Source of the DNA: Bimuria novae-zelandiae CBS 107.79
Taxonomy: Eukaryota > Ascomycota > Dothideomycetes > Pleosporales > Didymosphaeriaceae
Reading direction: 5' to 3'
DNA: 64,000 nucleotides
NCBI GenBank assembly: GCA_010015655.1
Contig: ML976704.1
Coordinates: forward strand, 397,110-461,109
Shown: positions 12,791 through 23,536 of the stretch, in pieces
How positions within the stretch are numbered: the first letter of the stretch is position 1
Layout: each line of letters starts with the position of its first letter
Notes under the pieces: model-generated
The model's input: only the letters and a program-made list of their open reading frames with translations
Told to the model about the DNA's origin: nothing
Databases searched by the model: none
Position numbers and translations under genes: made by a program

Positions 12791-12884
12791 TTAGTATATA
12801 ATAACACGGTATTAGTAGTAACAGGATACATACTATTTTATATAAACTATCGAAGATACGTACATCTCTTTAATTAAATATTAC
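12791..12884 (+). pseudogene. gypsy integrase fragment, 3' part
   Basis: Directly after the copia element the plus strand reads LVYNNTVLVVTGYILFY, matching the LVYNN..TGxTPFxANYG block of gypsy integrases. It continues the frame interrupted at 7176. It ends near 12884, where unrelated and less AT-rich sequence begins. Confidence 0.75.
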
Positions 12885-13127
12885 TACCTGTAACAGGAAC
12901 AATCGCTCGTCGACACGAGAACCCTTGGCCAGTCAAGACAGGATTCGAGATCATCCGAAAACCGACACTCATCCGTATCGGATCAATTTCGGATCTATCA
13001 GACCGATGGGGAACTACGGATCCGATTCGGACCTATTTCGGATCCATCAGACCGACGGTCAACCTATGGCAGTTATGTGCTAGCTAGCCATCTGGGAAGA
13101 GGTGTATTTAGAGGAGCTTAGGGCCTT
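12885..13127. other. less AT-rich insert with imperfect direct repeats
   Basis: No gene is seen. The sequence is not strongly RIP-mutated. It carries an imperfect tandem of a block reading CGGATC..TTCGGATC.ATCAGACCGA (about 12980-13055). It probably belongs to whatever element interrupted the gypsy copy at 12884. Confidence 0.4.
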
Positions 13128-13273
13128 TGTAGTTTAGTACCTTTTCCGTATCCTTTCGTACCAGGCCTATAGGCACTTAATTCATTCGAGGCTACATTCT
13201 TATACACGCACTCCCATATGCCTCTGCTAGGAGATACGCCAACATCGATCCTTTGAGTGACCTGCGCCGATAC
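13128..13273 (+). repeat. dispersed ~146-bp module shared with 52231-52376
   Basis: The block beginning TAGTTTAGTACC recurs at 52231-52376 in the same orientation with roughly 75% identity by eye. Both copies sit beside DNA-transposon sequence. The family is not identified. Confidence 0.6.
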
Positions 13274-13299
13274 ACTACCTCTCTACCTAGTATGAGGGC

Positions 13300-14330
13300 G
13301 ACAATATACCAGGCGATTAGGCTATTAGCCTTAGCGATAACGGCTAGACTATAAACAAGCTTAGTATTGCCTAGCTATAGCACTTTATTAAGTATATAGT
13401 AAAGCGTAGAGTAGGCGCGCGTTAGCTACTAATACTTAATAGCTATAAGAGCTATAACTTGCTTAAATTTTAAGAGATCTGTGAAGAGAATAATATATAT
13501 AATTTTTATATACTAGCGTATTTATTACACCTTTTATAGCGACTTAATATTAGCTACTTCTCGCTATTAAAGCGGGCGTATAAGCGCCAGGTTAAGAGCC
13601 TAATACGTAACTATATTAACTATATTACTAAGCTTAAGTTCCTACTAGCCTTCCGCGCCGCCTACGACTAGTTAATTATAAAGGAGAATATCTACGCAAG
13701 CTTTCGAGGCGCTAGCCTAGTCCTATATAATCTAGAGGTGGTGATATTAAAGCTTAATATTAAGCTTCGTACACCATCGCTAGTAGCCCTACTAGAGGCT
13801 ATATAGGAAGCTAAAATACTAAGTAACTAGCGTAAACTAAAGGCTTAATTAATATTAATTTATAATTAGATTCGCGCGTATAAGAGCTTATCGCCTGCCT
13901 TCATTATTATAGTAATTAATTAGCTTAAAAGAGGCGCTAAGGTAATGCTATATACCGCTACGCTACTTAAGGGCCGAATTAATAGCCTTAAAAGAGCAAA
14001 CTAGGCTACTATAAAGCGCAAATAGCGTAAAAAGAAGCAGATTTAGAAGCAGGGCACCCTATTAAAGGTAGAGAGAGAGGATATTATTGCTTAAAAGGCT
14101 ATTAAGCTATAACTAGAGGGAGAAACGCGTTAAGCTAAGGCGCGATTAGGTATAAGCTGGCAGGCTTTAGCGCGCTGCACGCGCTGTAGGAAGCCTAGGC
14201 ATAACTTACGTACGTGTAAAAAGGCTTCTACAGATACTACTTAATTTAGTATAACTACTATATTAATAGGTTTCTAATGCGTTATTAAACTGCGTAGCTT
14301 TTTAGGTGTAGAAAGTTGGTAGGGCGCGCG
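13300..14330 (+). pseudogene. pogo-type transposase C-terminal half, RIP-mutated
   Basis: With stops ignored, the plus strand reads as the C-terminal half of a fungal pogo transposase. There is a decayed block ending near LLQPLDV, then a NHINH..KLEFL..F..A..Y block near 13600-13670, ending in a CCHC zinc knuckle RCTRCRKPRHNLRTC near 14170-14217. That knuckle is typical of one large group of fungal pogo elements. Many stops are at CAG/CAA/TGG sites. The N-terminal half is missing. Confidence 0.7.
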
Positions 14331-14357
14331 GCTCACTTGCGCGCGCGGCTCGCTTGC
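14318..14357. repeat. GC-rich short tandem repeat
   Basis: Two adjacent copies of GCGCGCGGCTCRCTTGC stand out in otherwise AT-rich sequence. They may mark the end of the pogo remnant. Confidence 0.5.
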
Positions 14358-14798
14358 TAGATACGTTAGTATAACGTAATAAACGCGATTCTTAAGATAA
14401 TTGTCGGTATACACATATCCCATCGCCTGAGGCTGCTTAATGCTACCCAACGTACCGCCTCGATCCTACTTCGGTCCGACTCGCACCGAGCCCATGTATA
14501 CCTTCGTAGCACCCACGTTCATAGATAGAATATACCAATAGCAATATACAAGACATTCGTTACTGTTATCACCCGTACGATCGTACAAAGGCCTACCTAC
14601 AATAATAATTAATATAAAGATTTTCTATAATAGTGTTAGCACTAAGGATTTCCTAATAAAAATAATATTTATAAATAGTAGAGTCTGCGGGCATAATACT
14701 AACTAATAAATAAGTAGTAGGCAAGGTTAATAGCTTATATAAGTAATAGCTAAGAAATACGTAATTTAAGGATAAATCTAAAAAAGAAGGGAGGTAAT
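14358..14798 (+). other. gypsy 3' coding remnant and polypurine tract
   Basis: 14380-14590 is a moderately GC-rich block with no recognised coding content. 14590-14790 is AT-rich and probably the decayed end of gypsy pol. A purine-rich GAAGGGAGG at about 14785-14793 directly precedes the LTR and fits a polypurine tract. Confidence 0.45.
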
Positions 14799-15221
14799 AT
14801 TAGGATCTATAATTTAATATAAAGATAGTAAACTATTTTATACTTAATTATAGCGCGTACACGTAGAAACACCCTTGTCTTCGCTTGCTGCGTTGTCAAC
14901 GCTTACGAAGTTATGTGACTGCTCTCTAGAGAGCGCTCGTTGGAGAGCGATCTGGGGAGAGCGCTTGCCAGCGAGCAGTCTAGGACTAGTATATAGGAAC
15001 ACTTAAGATAGACTCTCTATATTGTGTTTAGCCTTATTTATTAGTCTATTATTTAAACTATACTTAAGTATTATTAAATTATTTATAACTACGTATTACT
15101 TTTAATACTAATATCCTATTAATACTTGCGAGATATTAAACCCTTTTTTACCTTACTAGTACTCTTGCCCAAGAACTAACCTTAGCCCTATAGGGACTAG
15201 CTACCCCTTAGGGACTTAACA
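14799..15221 (+). repeat. gypsy 3' LTR (first)
   Basis: It begins TATTAGGATC, read as TGTTAGGATC with a RIP transition, directly after a polypurine tract. It ends CCCTTAGGGACTTAACA. The last ~90 bp match the end of the LTR at 15964-16373, so both belong to related gypsy families. No 5' LTR partner is visible in the window. Confidence 0.7.
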
Positions 15222-15610
15222 GTCGCAAGGACCACAGTTGGGTCTAACTAAGCAGAATACTAAAATTTCAAAACTTAAACTTAAAATAACTTTATAAATA
15301 GAGGAGCTATACATATGCAATCTTAATATATGATATATATATTAATAGTAGTATATTTAATTTTATTAAAATTATATAGTATATTAAGTTGTGCATCCTA
15401 AAAACAAGACGTAATGTACTACTAAAAAGATAATTACTCTCTAAAATAAATATAAAGTATCGACTTTTTTAAGGTTATATAGCTTATATAAATATACACC
15501 TCGTAATAAGTTTGTATAAGTATAGCCCTTATATTTAAAAAGTTATAGAGAGTTTACGTTTTAAAATTTTAGTGTTCTGCTTAGTTAGACCCAACTGTGG
15601 CCCTTGCGAC
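15222..15610. mobile_element. MITE with ~50-bp terminal inverted repeats
   Basis: 389 bp, AT-rich and non-coding. The left end GTCGCAAGGACCACAGTTGG and the right end CCAACTGTGGCCCTTGCGAC are inverted copies. The match extends about 53 bp with three or four mismatches. The left end lies directly against the gypsy LTR end at 15221. No clear target duplication is seen. Confidence 0.85.
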
Positions 15611-15963
15611 CCAACCCATTTACTAGCCTAATTCTTATACCCTTTAAGTAATTACTTTTATTTTTATAATAGCTACCTCTTTTAATTACTCTAAATAATT
15701 AACCTTAGAGTTAATTTAAGAAAAGTTGCGAACTATAAGCTGTACTAGCTCGCACTTTATAATACTATTTTAAAAAAATTTTTATACTAAACTTTTAAAA
15801 ATAATATTTTATGTGCTAGACCCTTCTTTGAGTAATATTTATAAGTAACTATTATAATCTAACTAATAGCGTTTATTTAATTTCTAATAGAATAACAATA
15901 AATAATAATTTAAGAAGGTATTAGTTAATACATAAGGGCGTGTAGAGGAAAAAAGGGAGGTAA
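15611..15963 (+). other. AT-rich gypsy remnant with polypurine tract
   Basis: No open frame. It ends with AAAAAAGGGAGG (about 15949-15960) immediately before the second LTR, the same arrangement as at 14785. It is therefore the decayed 3' end of a second gypsy element. Confidence 0.5.
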
Positions 15964-16373
15964 TATTGAAATTCTAAATTTAGTAGAATAATACTAGCAC
16001 TTTATAATAAAAAGTGGCGCTATTACCCTCGTAAGGATTATATAATGTCTACGATGTCCTACACACCAAAATTTTAAGATATTATAATTACGTAACTATA
16101 TTATAGGTTCCTACATATACCACATTTAGGATAGTATAGAACTATAAGATATTATATAATTAGTTATATATATAGAAAGGTTAAGTATAGCCTTTCTATA
16201 CTCGTGTTTAACCTGTTTATTAATTTATTTATAATTTTATTTATTTTATTTTTAAACCTAATGCCTTATTAATATATATATACTATTAATAACCCTTTCT
16301 TGCCTTATTAGTGCTCTTACTTAAGAATTAGCCTTAGCTTCTTTGGGACTAGCTACCCCTTAGGGACTTAACA
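15964..16373 (+). repeat. gypsy 3' LTR (second)
   Basis: It begins TATTGAAATTC after a polypurine tract and ends CCCTTAGGGACTTAACA, the same terminus as the LTR at 14799-15221. The 5' portions differ, so the two belong to related but distinct families. Confidence 0.68.
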
Positions 16374-16686
16374 TAAAAATAATTAGCTAACTTAGTATAA
16401 AAGAAAAAATCCTTCTAACTAGAAAATGAAATAGGAAGCCTTGATATAAATAGTAAAAAAGATAATAGTATTATCTGTAAAATTTATTACTATAAAAGTA
16501 TTTTTGAATACAGAGCAGATATTTAAGGCTATTAGGTATAAAAAAATTAGTATTTTAACTTTCAATTTTTCTGTAAAAATATAGATTTTAAAGTTTTAGT
16601 TATTTTGATTATAGAGTAGGGTAGTAAGGCGTTAAGTTGTTAAGGTAGATCCGTAGATTTTGGGGTACTATAGATGCCGGATGGAT
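16374..16686. other. AT-rich spacer
   Basis: No coding or structural signal was seen. Composition changes to ordinary GC content near 16670, which marks the edge of the RIP-affected block. Confidence 0.5.
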
Positions 16687-17549
16687 CTAGCAATGCATCT
16701 CGACAGCTTTCTTAACTGTCCGCTGATTGTTGGAATTGAGGTCATGTGCCTGGGCCTGTATCTTCTCCATGAGGGTGATCGCGCCTGAAATGATAGTCTT
16801 CGTAAGGTAAGAATTAACGTTATAGAGGGCAATATCGTTGAATAGAACTTCTGCACTCCATTCCTTGTTTCGTTCTGGATAAGTCTCAAACGGCTGGTTG
16901 TCATCGATAAATTGTCTACCAAGGTAAGGCACCTTCATCACGGTGTAGGGATCTTTTAGGACATGTAAATGTTCCATTTCGACTACGGTGAAGACAAGTA
17001 TCTTTCAGTATTCCCTGAGCTTGCAAAACAACTAAATATAAGCGAAGTCGCAAACTGTATAACCTCATCTGCCCGCCCGAATTACCGATTGTGAGTCAAC
17101 AAGCACAAGCTTGGCCATTGGCACCTGCCATGAATTTAATCTTCAGATACCGACAAAAACATGGTAAAGCAAGTTGCGGGTATCAAACCATTACAAACTA
17201 ATAGCTTACCACCAACAGATATATAGAGTACAGTGAGATTAACATCCATGGTTGTATCTTAGCCAGATTGTTCAGTAGCAATGATCTACCATGGAAAATA
17301 CCGACAGGCATAATGCCTCACATAATCTGGGTTCTCAGTTCGGAACGCATTCACCAAACCAACGAGCATGTTCTCTGTTGTCATGTTACTGGGTCCCGAT
17401 ATCGTTGCGCGCACAATGGCACAACAGAGTGGGATGAAAAGCGGGCGTGCGCTTCCTCTGCCATTCTCATTCGGTAAGCCGATGTCGAATGATGCCATGA
17501 ACGTGTCCTTCATTGTGCTAATCCGATCTGTATAGGAAGTGTGAGCCAC
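16687..17549 (-). other. two unrecognised minus-strand ORFs, possibly one decayed gene
   Basis: Open stretches at 16687-16977 (96 codons, with HLHVLKDPYTV, PFETYPERNKEW) and 17286-17549 (87 codons, with TTENMLVGLVNAFRTENPDY) have normal protein-like composition. They lie on the same strand next to the transposon field. I do not recognise a family. The sequence between them is closed in all minus frames and shows no convincing splice pair. This is probably a gene remnant; it could also be chance. Confidence 0.3.
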
Positions 17550-17567
17550 TCACTGTCGCTTCTCACA

Positions 17568-18630
17568 AATGTCATCGGCGAGCAAAAACTATTCCCACCA
17601 AGCCCCGACTGTGCCTGTATCGTAGTGAATGCCAAGTCCGGCTTTGCCAGAACGAACAACAGCTGGGTCATTGGTCGATTCATGCGCGATTATCCGCACT
17701 GAATGGATCCGGATTGCGCGAAGAAGCTAAAGGCTGCCAAAAAGGCACGACAGAAGCCGCTAGGATCAACAACCAGAAACGATAACGATAGTGCCGAAAG
17801 GCAAGGAATGCTTGGACCGGAACCATCGAGTGTCAGTTTACTGGTGTCTGTCTATGAACCTAAAGATGCGTCTTCGCAAAAGCGGCAGAAACTTGACGTG
17901 ATCGCATATTCTAGTCTCGGTGTGGTCACCGTCCAAATTAGCCTCAACCTGGTTGCCACCTGTCACAACAAGGACTGGCTTACCTTCATCATCACATACG
18001 TTAGAAACCTTCTCGCTTACTTGGAGCTGGTCGCTCTGCCGTGGACCGAGCAGAAATGGTCTTGCCGCAGGGAAACACCTCAGCCGTTCATCATTACCAA
18101 GGATAATGGCACTCAGCATGCGATACTCATTCTCGGCAACAAGCAAGTACTTAATCTGGAGGATCTCGCAATAGCTCATAGACCCGTAGGTAATGTGACC
18201 ACGATCCTGGTCTCACTGCTCGCAATTGCTTGGGTCTTGTTTTTGGTCGTTTATTCTAGAATCGCGGAGGACAGCAGTCCAAGCTTCCTGCTCCTCATCG
18301 GTGCGGTTGGCATGATCCAAAACGCACTCTTAGCTGGATGCCCTCGGAAGCCCGAGAATCTAGGTATCCATCTCAAGTACAAGCAGTGCTTCATTGAAGA
18401 AGGATGTCGCGCAAACGATTAAAGAGGTCGCAAAAGTTGATGATGCCAATTACAAAAAGTTTGCCGCGACTTTGGAGAAAATTTGCTTTCCAGGAGGAGC
18501 AGTTAAGCGTAGGGAGGAAGATCGAGACGTTGTGCCTACCGAAAGAACTGATGCGCATACGAGTTCTGTTTCCGATGGCCCTACGGTTAAAGTTCAAGTA
18601 AATCAGAAAGTTCAGCATATGCCTTCTTAG
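17568..18630 (+). pseudogene. conserved fungal membrane protein, broken
   Basis: One plus-strand frame reads NVIGEQKLFPPSPDC..NNSWVIGRFMRDYPH, stops at TGA 17700-17702 (Trp expected), then continues in the same frame from 17703 to 18422. The later part has several hydrophobic segments, for example TTILVSLLAIAWVLFLVVYS and FLLLIGAVGMIQNALL, and the block LAIAHRPVGNV. Near 18394 the frame shifts by one. The C-terminal tail with ATLEKICFPGG runs to 18630. From memory this layout matches an uncharacterised multi-pass protein family common in Pezizomycotina. The N-terminal membrane part upstream is not recognisable. Two lesions make it a likely pseudogene at the edge of a repeat block. Confidence 0.6.
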
Positions 18631-19394
18631 GCTCAGAGTCAGGGAAGAAGAAAGGAAGGGTTCAGGGTGGAAGAAAACGCGAGAGGCAGCTGCGACATAG
18701 TCGTGTTACTTAGGCTTTTGGCACTTTGGAATGTTTGTAGGACCTAATTTAGTCCTAGGATAGACACACTCGTGTGTGTGTTGGGTGATTGACACGGCAC
18801 ATCAGTGTTTGAGAATTTATCAATACATCTTGATATTTTTCATAGTGTTGTAATCGGCTTTGTGTGTCGCGTGATCTTTTGGCTAGAGTTTCACACTCGA
18901 GAGTCGAGAACAGACAGAAGAAGGCGGAGCAATTGGATGCCTTTTAGGACTTAGAAGACGTCGCAGCAGACGATTTGGGGCGTTCAAGTAATAACTGGGG
19001 GTAACTTTGTTGTTAAGATCGTTAATGACGAGTATACAAACCCCACCGGCCACTACATTGCTCAGTGACAGTCTTTTCAGTTCTCCGTATGCAGGCTTCA
19101 GAGTTGAAGATCTCTTGGACCAATCATCAGCCTGAAGAGTCTGAATCGAGAAATAGATCGGAAAAGCCTTCCCATTATCCTCATTTTACGATCTCTTCGT
19201 CGTAATCTTGACGTCGCGGGGTCTCCACAATCCACTACCTGCACACCCCACGTATCCATGACGTCCCCACATTGGACTGGGTATAACAAAGTCATCACAA
19301 TTGTGAGTTTCTGTCAGTTCCAGATCTGACGTTGAAAAGCATTTGAAAATACTTCCACACATACGTTGTTCCATATCGCGATCAAATATCCAAG
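18631..19394. other. intergenic, no feature seen
   Basis: About 760 bp of ordinary composition. Short ORFs on the minus strand (19098-19374) overlap each other in different frames and lack protein-like pattern. Confidence 0.5.
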
Positions 19395-19636
19395 ATGCCG
19401 AACCCGCAGCATGACCTCACTCGCAACCAGATCGAAGCTCGAGAAATTGCAATGGGTAAGTCATATCGAACGTATAGCGTGGTCTTTCAGGCTGACCTCT
19501 TGCTAAAGGAAATTCCGATGACAAATTCCAACCACACTCCACCTCCAAAACGCCTGCCAAAGCAGCACAAGATCAGGAAGACTATGAGAATTGGAAAGAG
19601 CACTCGAATAGCGGAAGCAACACGCACAGTGGCTAG
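19395..19636 (+). CDS. small 62-aa hypothetical protein, two exons
   Basis: Exon 1 is 19395-19455 and exon 2 is 19509-19636. The 53-nt intron starts GTAAGT, has a CTGAC branch site and ends AAG. Splicing turns a 20-codon opening (with HDLTRNQIEAREIAMG) into a hydrophilic 62-residue protein with charged and Ser/Asn-rich tail (DYENWKEHSNSGS) ending at TAG. There is no signal peptide or membrane segment. Unspliced reading would give a basic tail with no pattern, which favours the spliced form. I do not recognise a family. The non-YAG acceptor is the weak point of the model. Confidence 0.5.
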
Positions 19637-20117
19637 GGCATGGAATATGTGACGCGAAAGACGGGGAGCTCCAGAAAAGATGAGGAGGGCGTGCCGAGGG
19701 AGGTTCCACGCTAGGCTGTAGAGGCAGTAAGACTGTCTTGGACCCTTCCGCAATCAACTCTATGAATAATGAATTGTTTTGAGATGAAATGTAGCAAATG
19801 AGTGATGGAACAAGCAGACGTTCGATGAGCTGCACCAGTGTGAGAGAGACGCGTGCAAGCGCTAACCCCTTTGAAAGATGAGCCTCAGCTCGTCAAAGCT
19901 GAGTCAGCTTTCCCCCCACCCGACCCGCCTCTCTACCACAACTCCATCCTCCTTCCAGGCACATGAAAACGACGTGGTGTCTCGTTCTCGTGATTCCTGA
20001 GACCAGACGACTCATAAGACTCCATCATGTGGCACGTTTGCCACCCCTATTTCAAGAAGCTTTGGCAAATTAATGAGCGGGCCAATAACATTCACTGGCG
20101 CCGACTTCCAGGGGGCC

Positions 20118-20124
20118 TATAATA
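20118..20124 (+). promoter_or_regulatory. possible TATA box of the esterase gene
   Basis: TATAATA lies 90 bp upstream of the esterase start codon in GC-rich surroundings. Position fits a fungal core promoter, but the call is by motif only. Confidence 0.3.
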
Positions 20125-20213
20125 GCAGCTGACAATGACTGCCATCGCGGATACTACGGACCTCGCGGAATCTCTCTTTCATACTCCTTTAAGTCACCGA
20201 GAGAGTAGCGAAC

Positions 20214-21233
20214 ATGAGACTCTACAGCGCGCCTCTGCTCACGGCGACCCTTGCGCATCTAACCATTGCCCTGCCCCAAGTACACGTGCAAAACGTTGTT
20301 ACTGGCGCGAGCTCCGGATGCGGGAAAACACAATGGCCCACGGACTTCACTCACTACCGTCTCGGTCTAAAGAGCAGCGGGAAAGATCGCAGCTACTCTT
20401 ACCATATACCAGCCAACTACGACAAGAACAAGCCTTACCCGGTTGTAGTCGGATTCTATGGCTCTAGCAGCATCGGTCTATTCTTTGAACTAGACACAAA
20501 GATGAGCCAGACACGGTATAGCGCGGATGTACGCGATTCCCTAAACTCTTGAGGTGGAAACATATCTGACGTAGTGATGCAGAAAATAATGGTTTACCCC
20601 AATGGCCTAGACGGCAGCTGGGCCGGCCCAACATACCACACCTCATCCACCGTGCAAGAAGACATCCAATTCGTCGCCGACCTCATCGCAGACGTGAAAG
20701 CAAGCGTTTGCGTCGACGAAAACAAAGTCTTTGCAGCTGGTATGTCCAACGGCGGTGGGTTTATCGGGACGCTGGCCTGCGATCCTCTCGGTAGTACGCT
20801 ATTCAAAGCGTACGCTTCACACTCTGGGGCTTTTTACTCCGATGTTAATGGTCCTGATAATAACTGCAATCCCTCTCCCGATGCACTGCCCATTCCGATC
20901 TTGGAGATCCATGGTGGGAACGATAGTACAGTGCACTACGAAGGCGGACAGGGCGAAGGCGGACCTGAGCCTGCGATTTCGGAGTGGCTGGAGTGGTGGG
21001 CGGAGAGGAATAGCTGCGAAGGCAAGACTGAGGAGAGCCTTTTCGATGGTGAGGTGCAGCATCTGTCGTGGAAGTGTGGCGATGTGGAAGGAGGGTTGCA
21101 GCATTACATGGTGGTGAGCATGGGGCATTGCTGGGCAGATACGGAGATCAATTTGTCGCAACTCTCAGTGCTGCAGGGGCCGACGGTGGTGAGGGCGAGC
21201 GAAATTATCACGAAGTTCTTCGATGGGATCTGA
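20214..21233 (+). CDS. secreted feruloyl-esterase/PHB-depolymerase-like hydrolase
   Basis: Two exons, 20214-20528 and 20583-21233, give 321 aa. The 54-nt intron (GTACGC...CTGAC...CAG) removes an in-frame TGA; without it the gene looks split. A signal peptide of about 20 residues (MRLYSAPLLTATLAHLTIAL) is followed by an alpha/beta-hydrolase. The serine elbow is GMSNGG, a likely catalytic Asp is in HGGNDSTVHY, and a likely His is in MGHCWAD. The overall plan matches esterases of the PHB-depolymerase/feruloyl esterase group (CE1-like), which release hydroxycinnamates from plant cell-wall xylan or cleave polyesters outside the cell. Substrate cannot be told from sequence. Both neighbouring genes are unrelated. 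Confidence 0.85.
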
Positions 21234-21758
21234 AAGGGAGAATGCCTAATTTCAGGGTTCAGGTCATGTGATGCTCTACCTTCAGGGCTCAATAGATAAT
21301 CGAATGCCAAAGGCGGGAGATAATGAGAGCGGTGAGAAGAGTCTGTTCATTTGCATGGGAGCCTTAAAAATTATCATTAACACATATCGAGAATGCTAGC
21401 TCCTCTACCCACGCAGAGATCGACGTGCTGCCTTTGCTGTGAGACCACACAATCTCCTGTCAGCATTATTTCGACTTCGCCCAGGTGCTGAGATGCTGAC
21501 CGTTTCCTGACAGGACTCAATCACCTACGCACGGCCCCACTATCCGTCGTATGACGCGTCGTAGTATCCTTTGACTCCCGTAGCAGCGCCCAATGCCAAC
21601 CGCTATGACGAGCCCTCATTCCTCATCCCACCTTCCATAGAACAAGCCCCAGGGCGCATGCAAATCTCCAGAGCACCGCCCCCTTGTCGTCCGCAGCATA
21701 TTAAGATAACACACCCGACGCAGAAATATCACGACCTGCTCAGACGTGCTTCTCCATC
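21234..21758. other. convergent 3' intergenic region
   Basis: About 525 bp lie between the stop codons of the esterase (+) and the Zn2Cys6 gene (-). Nothing beyond shared 3' flanks is seen. Confidence 0.5.
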
Positions 21759-23536
21759 TCAAGCATTAAGCCAAGCCGCGCACAACCCCGATATCCCCTT
21801 CTGCCGTCCCCACCGCGAGAGCATCTCAACCGCGCGATCCTTCAGCTTCTGCGTCGGTCCCAGATTCCCCACAATGACCATCGGGAACACGGTCCGCAGC
21901 ACATCGTATCCGCCCACCTGATGCGTAGTCTCCTGATACTTTGCGATCTTCAGAACCGCCTGTGCGGCTGCAATGGCCGCATCCATGATCGAGCATTCGT
22001 CGGTGAGCACGACGCCCGGCGAGCTGGCAGACGGCGGCGACGGGTATCCGAGCGATGGCGCCAATTTCGGCATGATCTTATGGAGGAGTAAGAAGATGAT
22101 GAGCCGGAGTGCCTCGTACGAGGCCGCTGTGAATGCGACGAAGCTATTTGGTAGTGCCATCTGCCCGTTCCATGCAACGTTGACACCGATCGAGAGGTTG
22201 GTCATGTCTAATGTGACGATGATGTCTTCTTCGGGTGCTTTAGTGAGGTAAGGAAAGCGCTGTGCCCACTTGTCGATCAAGTGTAGCCATTCTTTTAACC
22301 GGGCGGCCACGGGCGCGACATTGGCTGAGAAGGGGAGAGGTTGGCTGAAGAATCGGCGGAGGCTGCCTGGTTCGATACCAAGCATTGCGATTGTTTCGGG
22401 TATGAGAAGCATGATGTCTGTTAGTTCTTGGGGCGCACTTTTGACTTGGTCGATGAATGGGACGGTCATCCATTCAGATGACGCAAAGGCGGATGGTAAG
22501 TTGAAGACGATGGCTTTGTGTGCCTGGGATTTATTAGCGACGTCCGCAGCGGCAATGTATGCGTAGACTCACATCGGAGACACGCATTATCTTGAACAGT
22601 GTCGATGTTATGCCTGTGCAATTGGCTGAGCCACGTAGCTCTATGAGTTTTGACGCTGCAGCCATATGTGGCCATATGCTAGTCTCCGTAGTGCCAGCGT
22701 AGGCTTCATATATGCTCAGTATGATAGGGACGAGAATCTCGTCCGGGTCAGGTATGTTATTGGAGCCTAGTCTAGCAAGAGAAAGTCGCTGACAGTTTAG
22801 GCTCATGTTGTACCATCTGTACGAGTCGACGAGGATGGTGGTATCTCTATGTACAACAGCATAGAAAGCCATCGAAGCTGCACGTATCGACAACCGCATA
22901 GCTGGTTTGCTGCTGTTGCCATGAAGGTTTGGTAGGTGCGTTAAGAAAGGTACTTCTGGACTGAATTTTCTTGTGTTGTTGTTTTGCTGCAGGAAATGTG
23001 AGATGAAAGCCGTGTCCAGAGCATCGGGAATTGCTCTCGACGGCTGAACGAGGGCAGGCAGCCTGTAGTGCTGCTGTATCCGGGCGACAGCATCTTTGGA
23101 ATTTAATTCGCTGCGCTGCACTTGGTCAGATGCGTATAGCCGGTCTGGCGGAACAGCGACGGGTAGCGCCGCTATAGACGATGGGTGTCCCAGAGTGTCG
23201 GGTTCCGTCTTGATGACCACCTCGATTCTAGGCGAGACTTCCTTGCTAGCTGTGGTGCGCTCAATCGGCAAATTCTTGATATCGCGCCTTTTGCGTTGTC
23301 GTGGTTTAGTTACACGATCTGTCATGTCGATGATCACTGAGCCTTGCAGCGGTCCTGAGCATCTCAGACCTAGGCGCTGGCATTGCTGGCATGTTTCTGG
23401 AGTTTCATCGCACTAGAGCAAATACGTCAACCGATTTGCCAAGTCATACGACTGTACCATGACGGAAAAGCGTTCTAACCTTGACTCTGCGATATCTGCA
23501 TTGTTGGCAGGCTCGCGAGCGCTGCGATCTCGGCAT
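21759..23536 (-). CDS. Zn2Cys6 fungal transcription factor
   Basis: Three exons give 553 aa: 23480-23536, 22573-23412 and 21759-22523. Introns are 67 nt (GTTAGA...CTAG) and 49 nt (GTGAGT...CCCAG). The N-terminus carries the binuclear cluster, with cysteines in RACQQCRYRRVK and, after the first intron, CDETPETCQQCQRLGLRCSG. The intron falls inside the zinc cluster. A basic stretch (KPRQRKRR) follows. The remainder is an alpha-helical region of the kind seen in fungal regulators of unknown target, with hydrophobic segments around residues 370-400 of the spliced protein. It is expected to act in the nucleus as a DNA-binding regulator, often of CGG repeats. It converges on the esterase gene, which suggests but does not show a regulatory link. 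Confidence 0.85.

Noticed and set aside
20135..20467. 110-codon plus-strand ORF overlapping the start of the esterase
   Set aside because: It is an out-of-frame shadow of the esterase exon; the esterase frame has a signal peptide and catalytic motifs.
20550..20552. TGA that appears to split the esterase into two genes
   Set aside because: It lies in a 54-nt intron with proper donor, branch site and acceptor; splicing restores SAD-KIMVYPNG.
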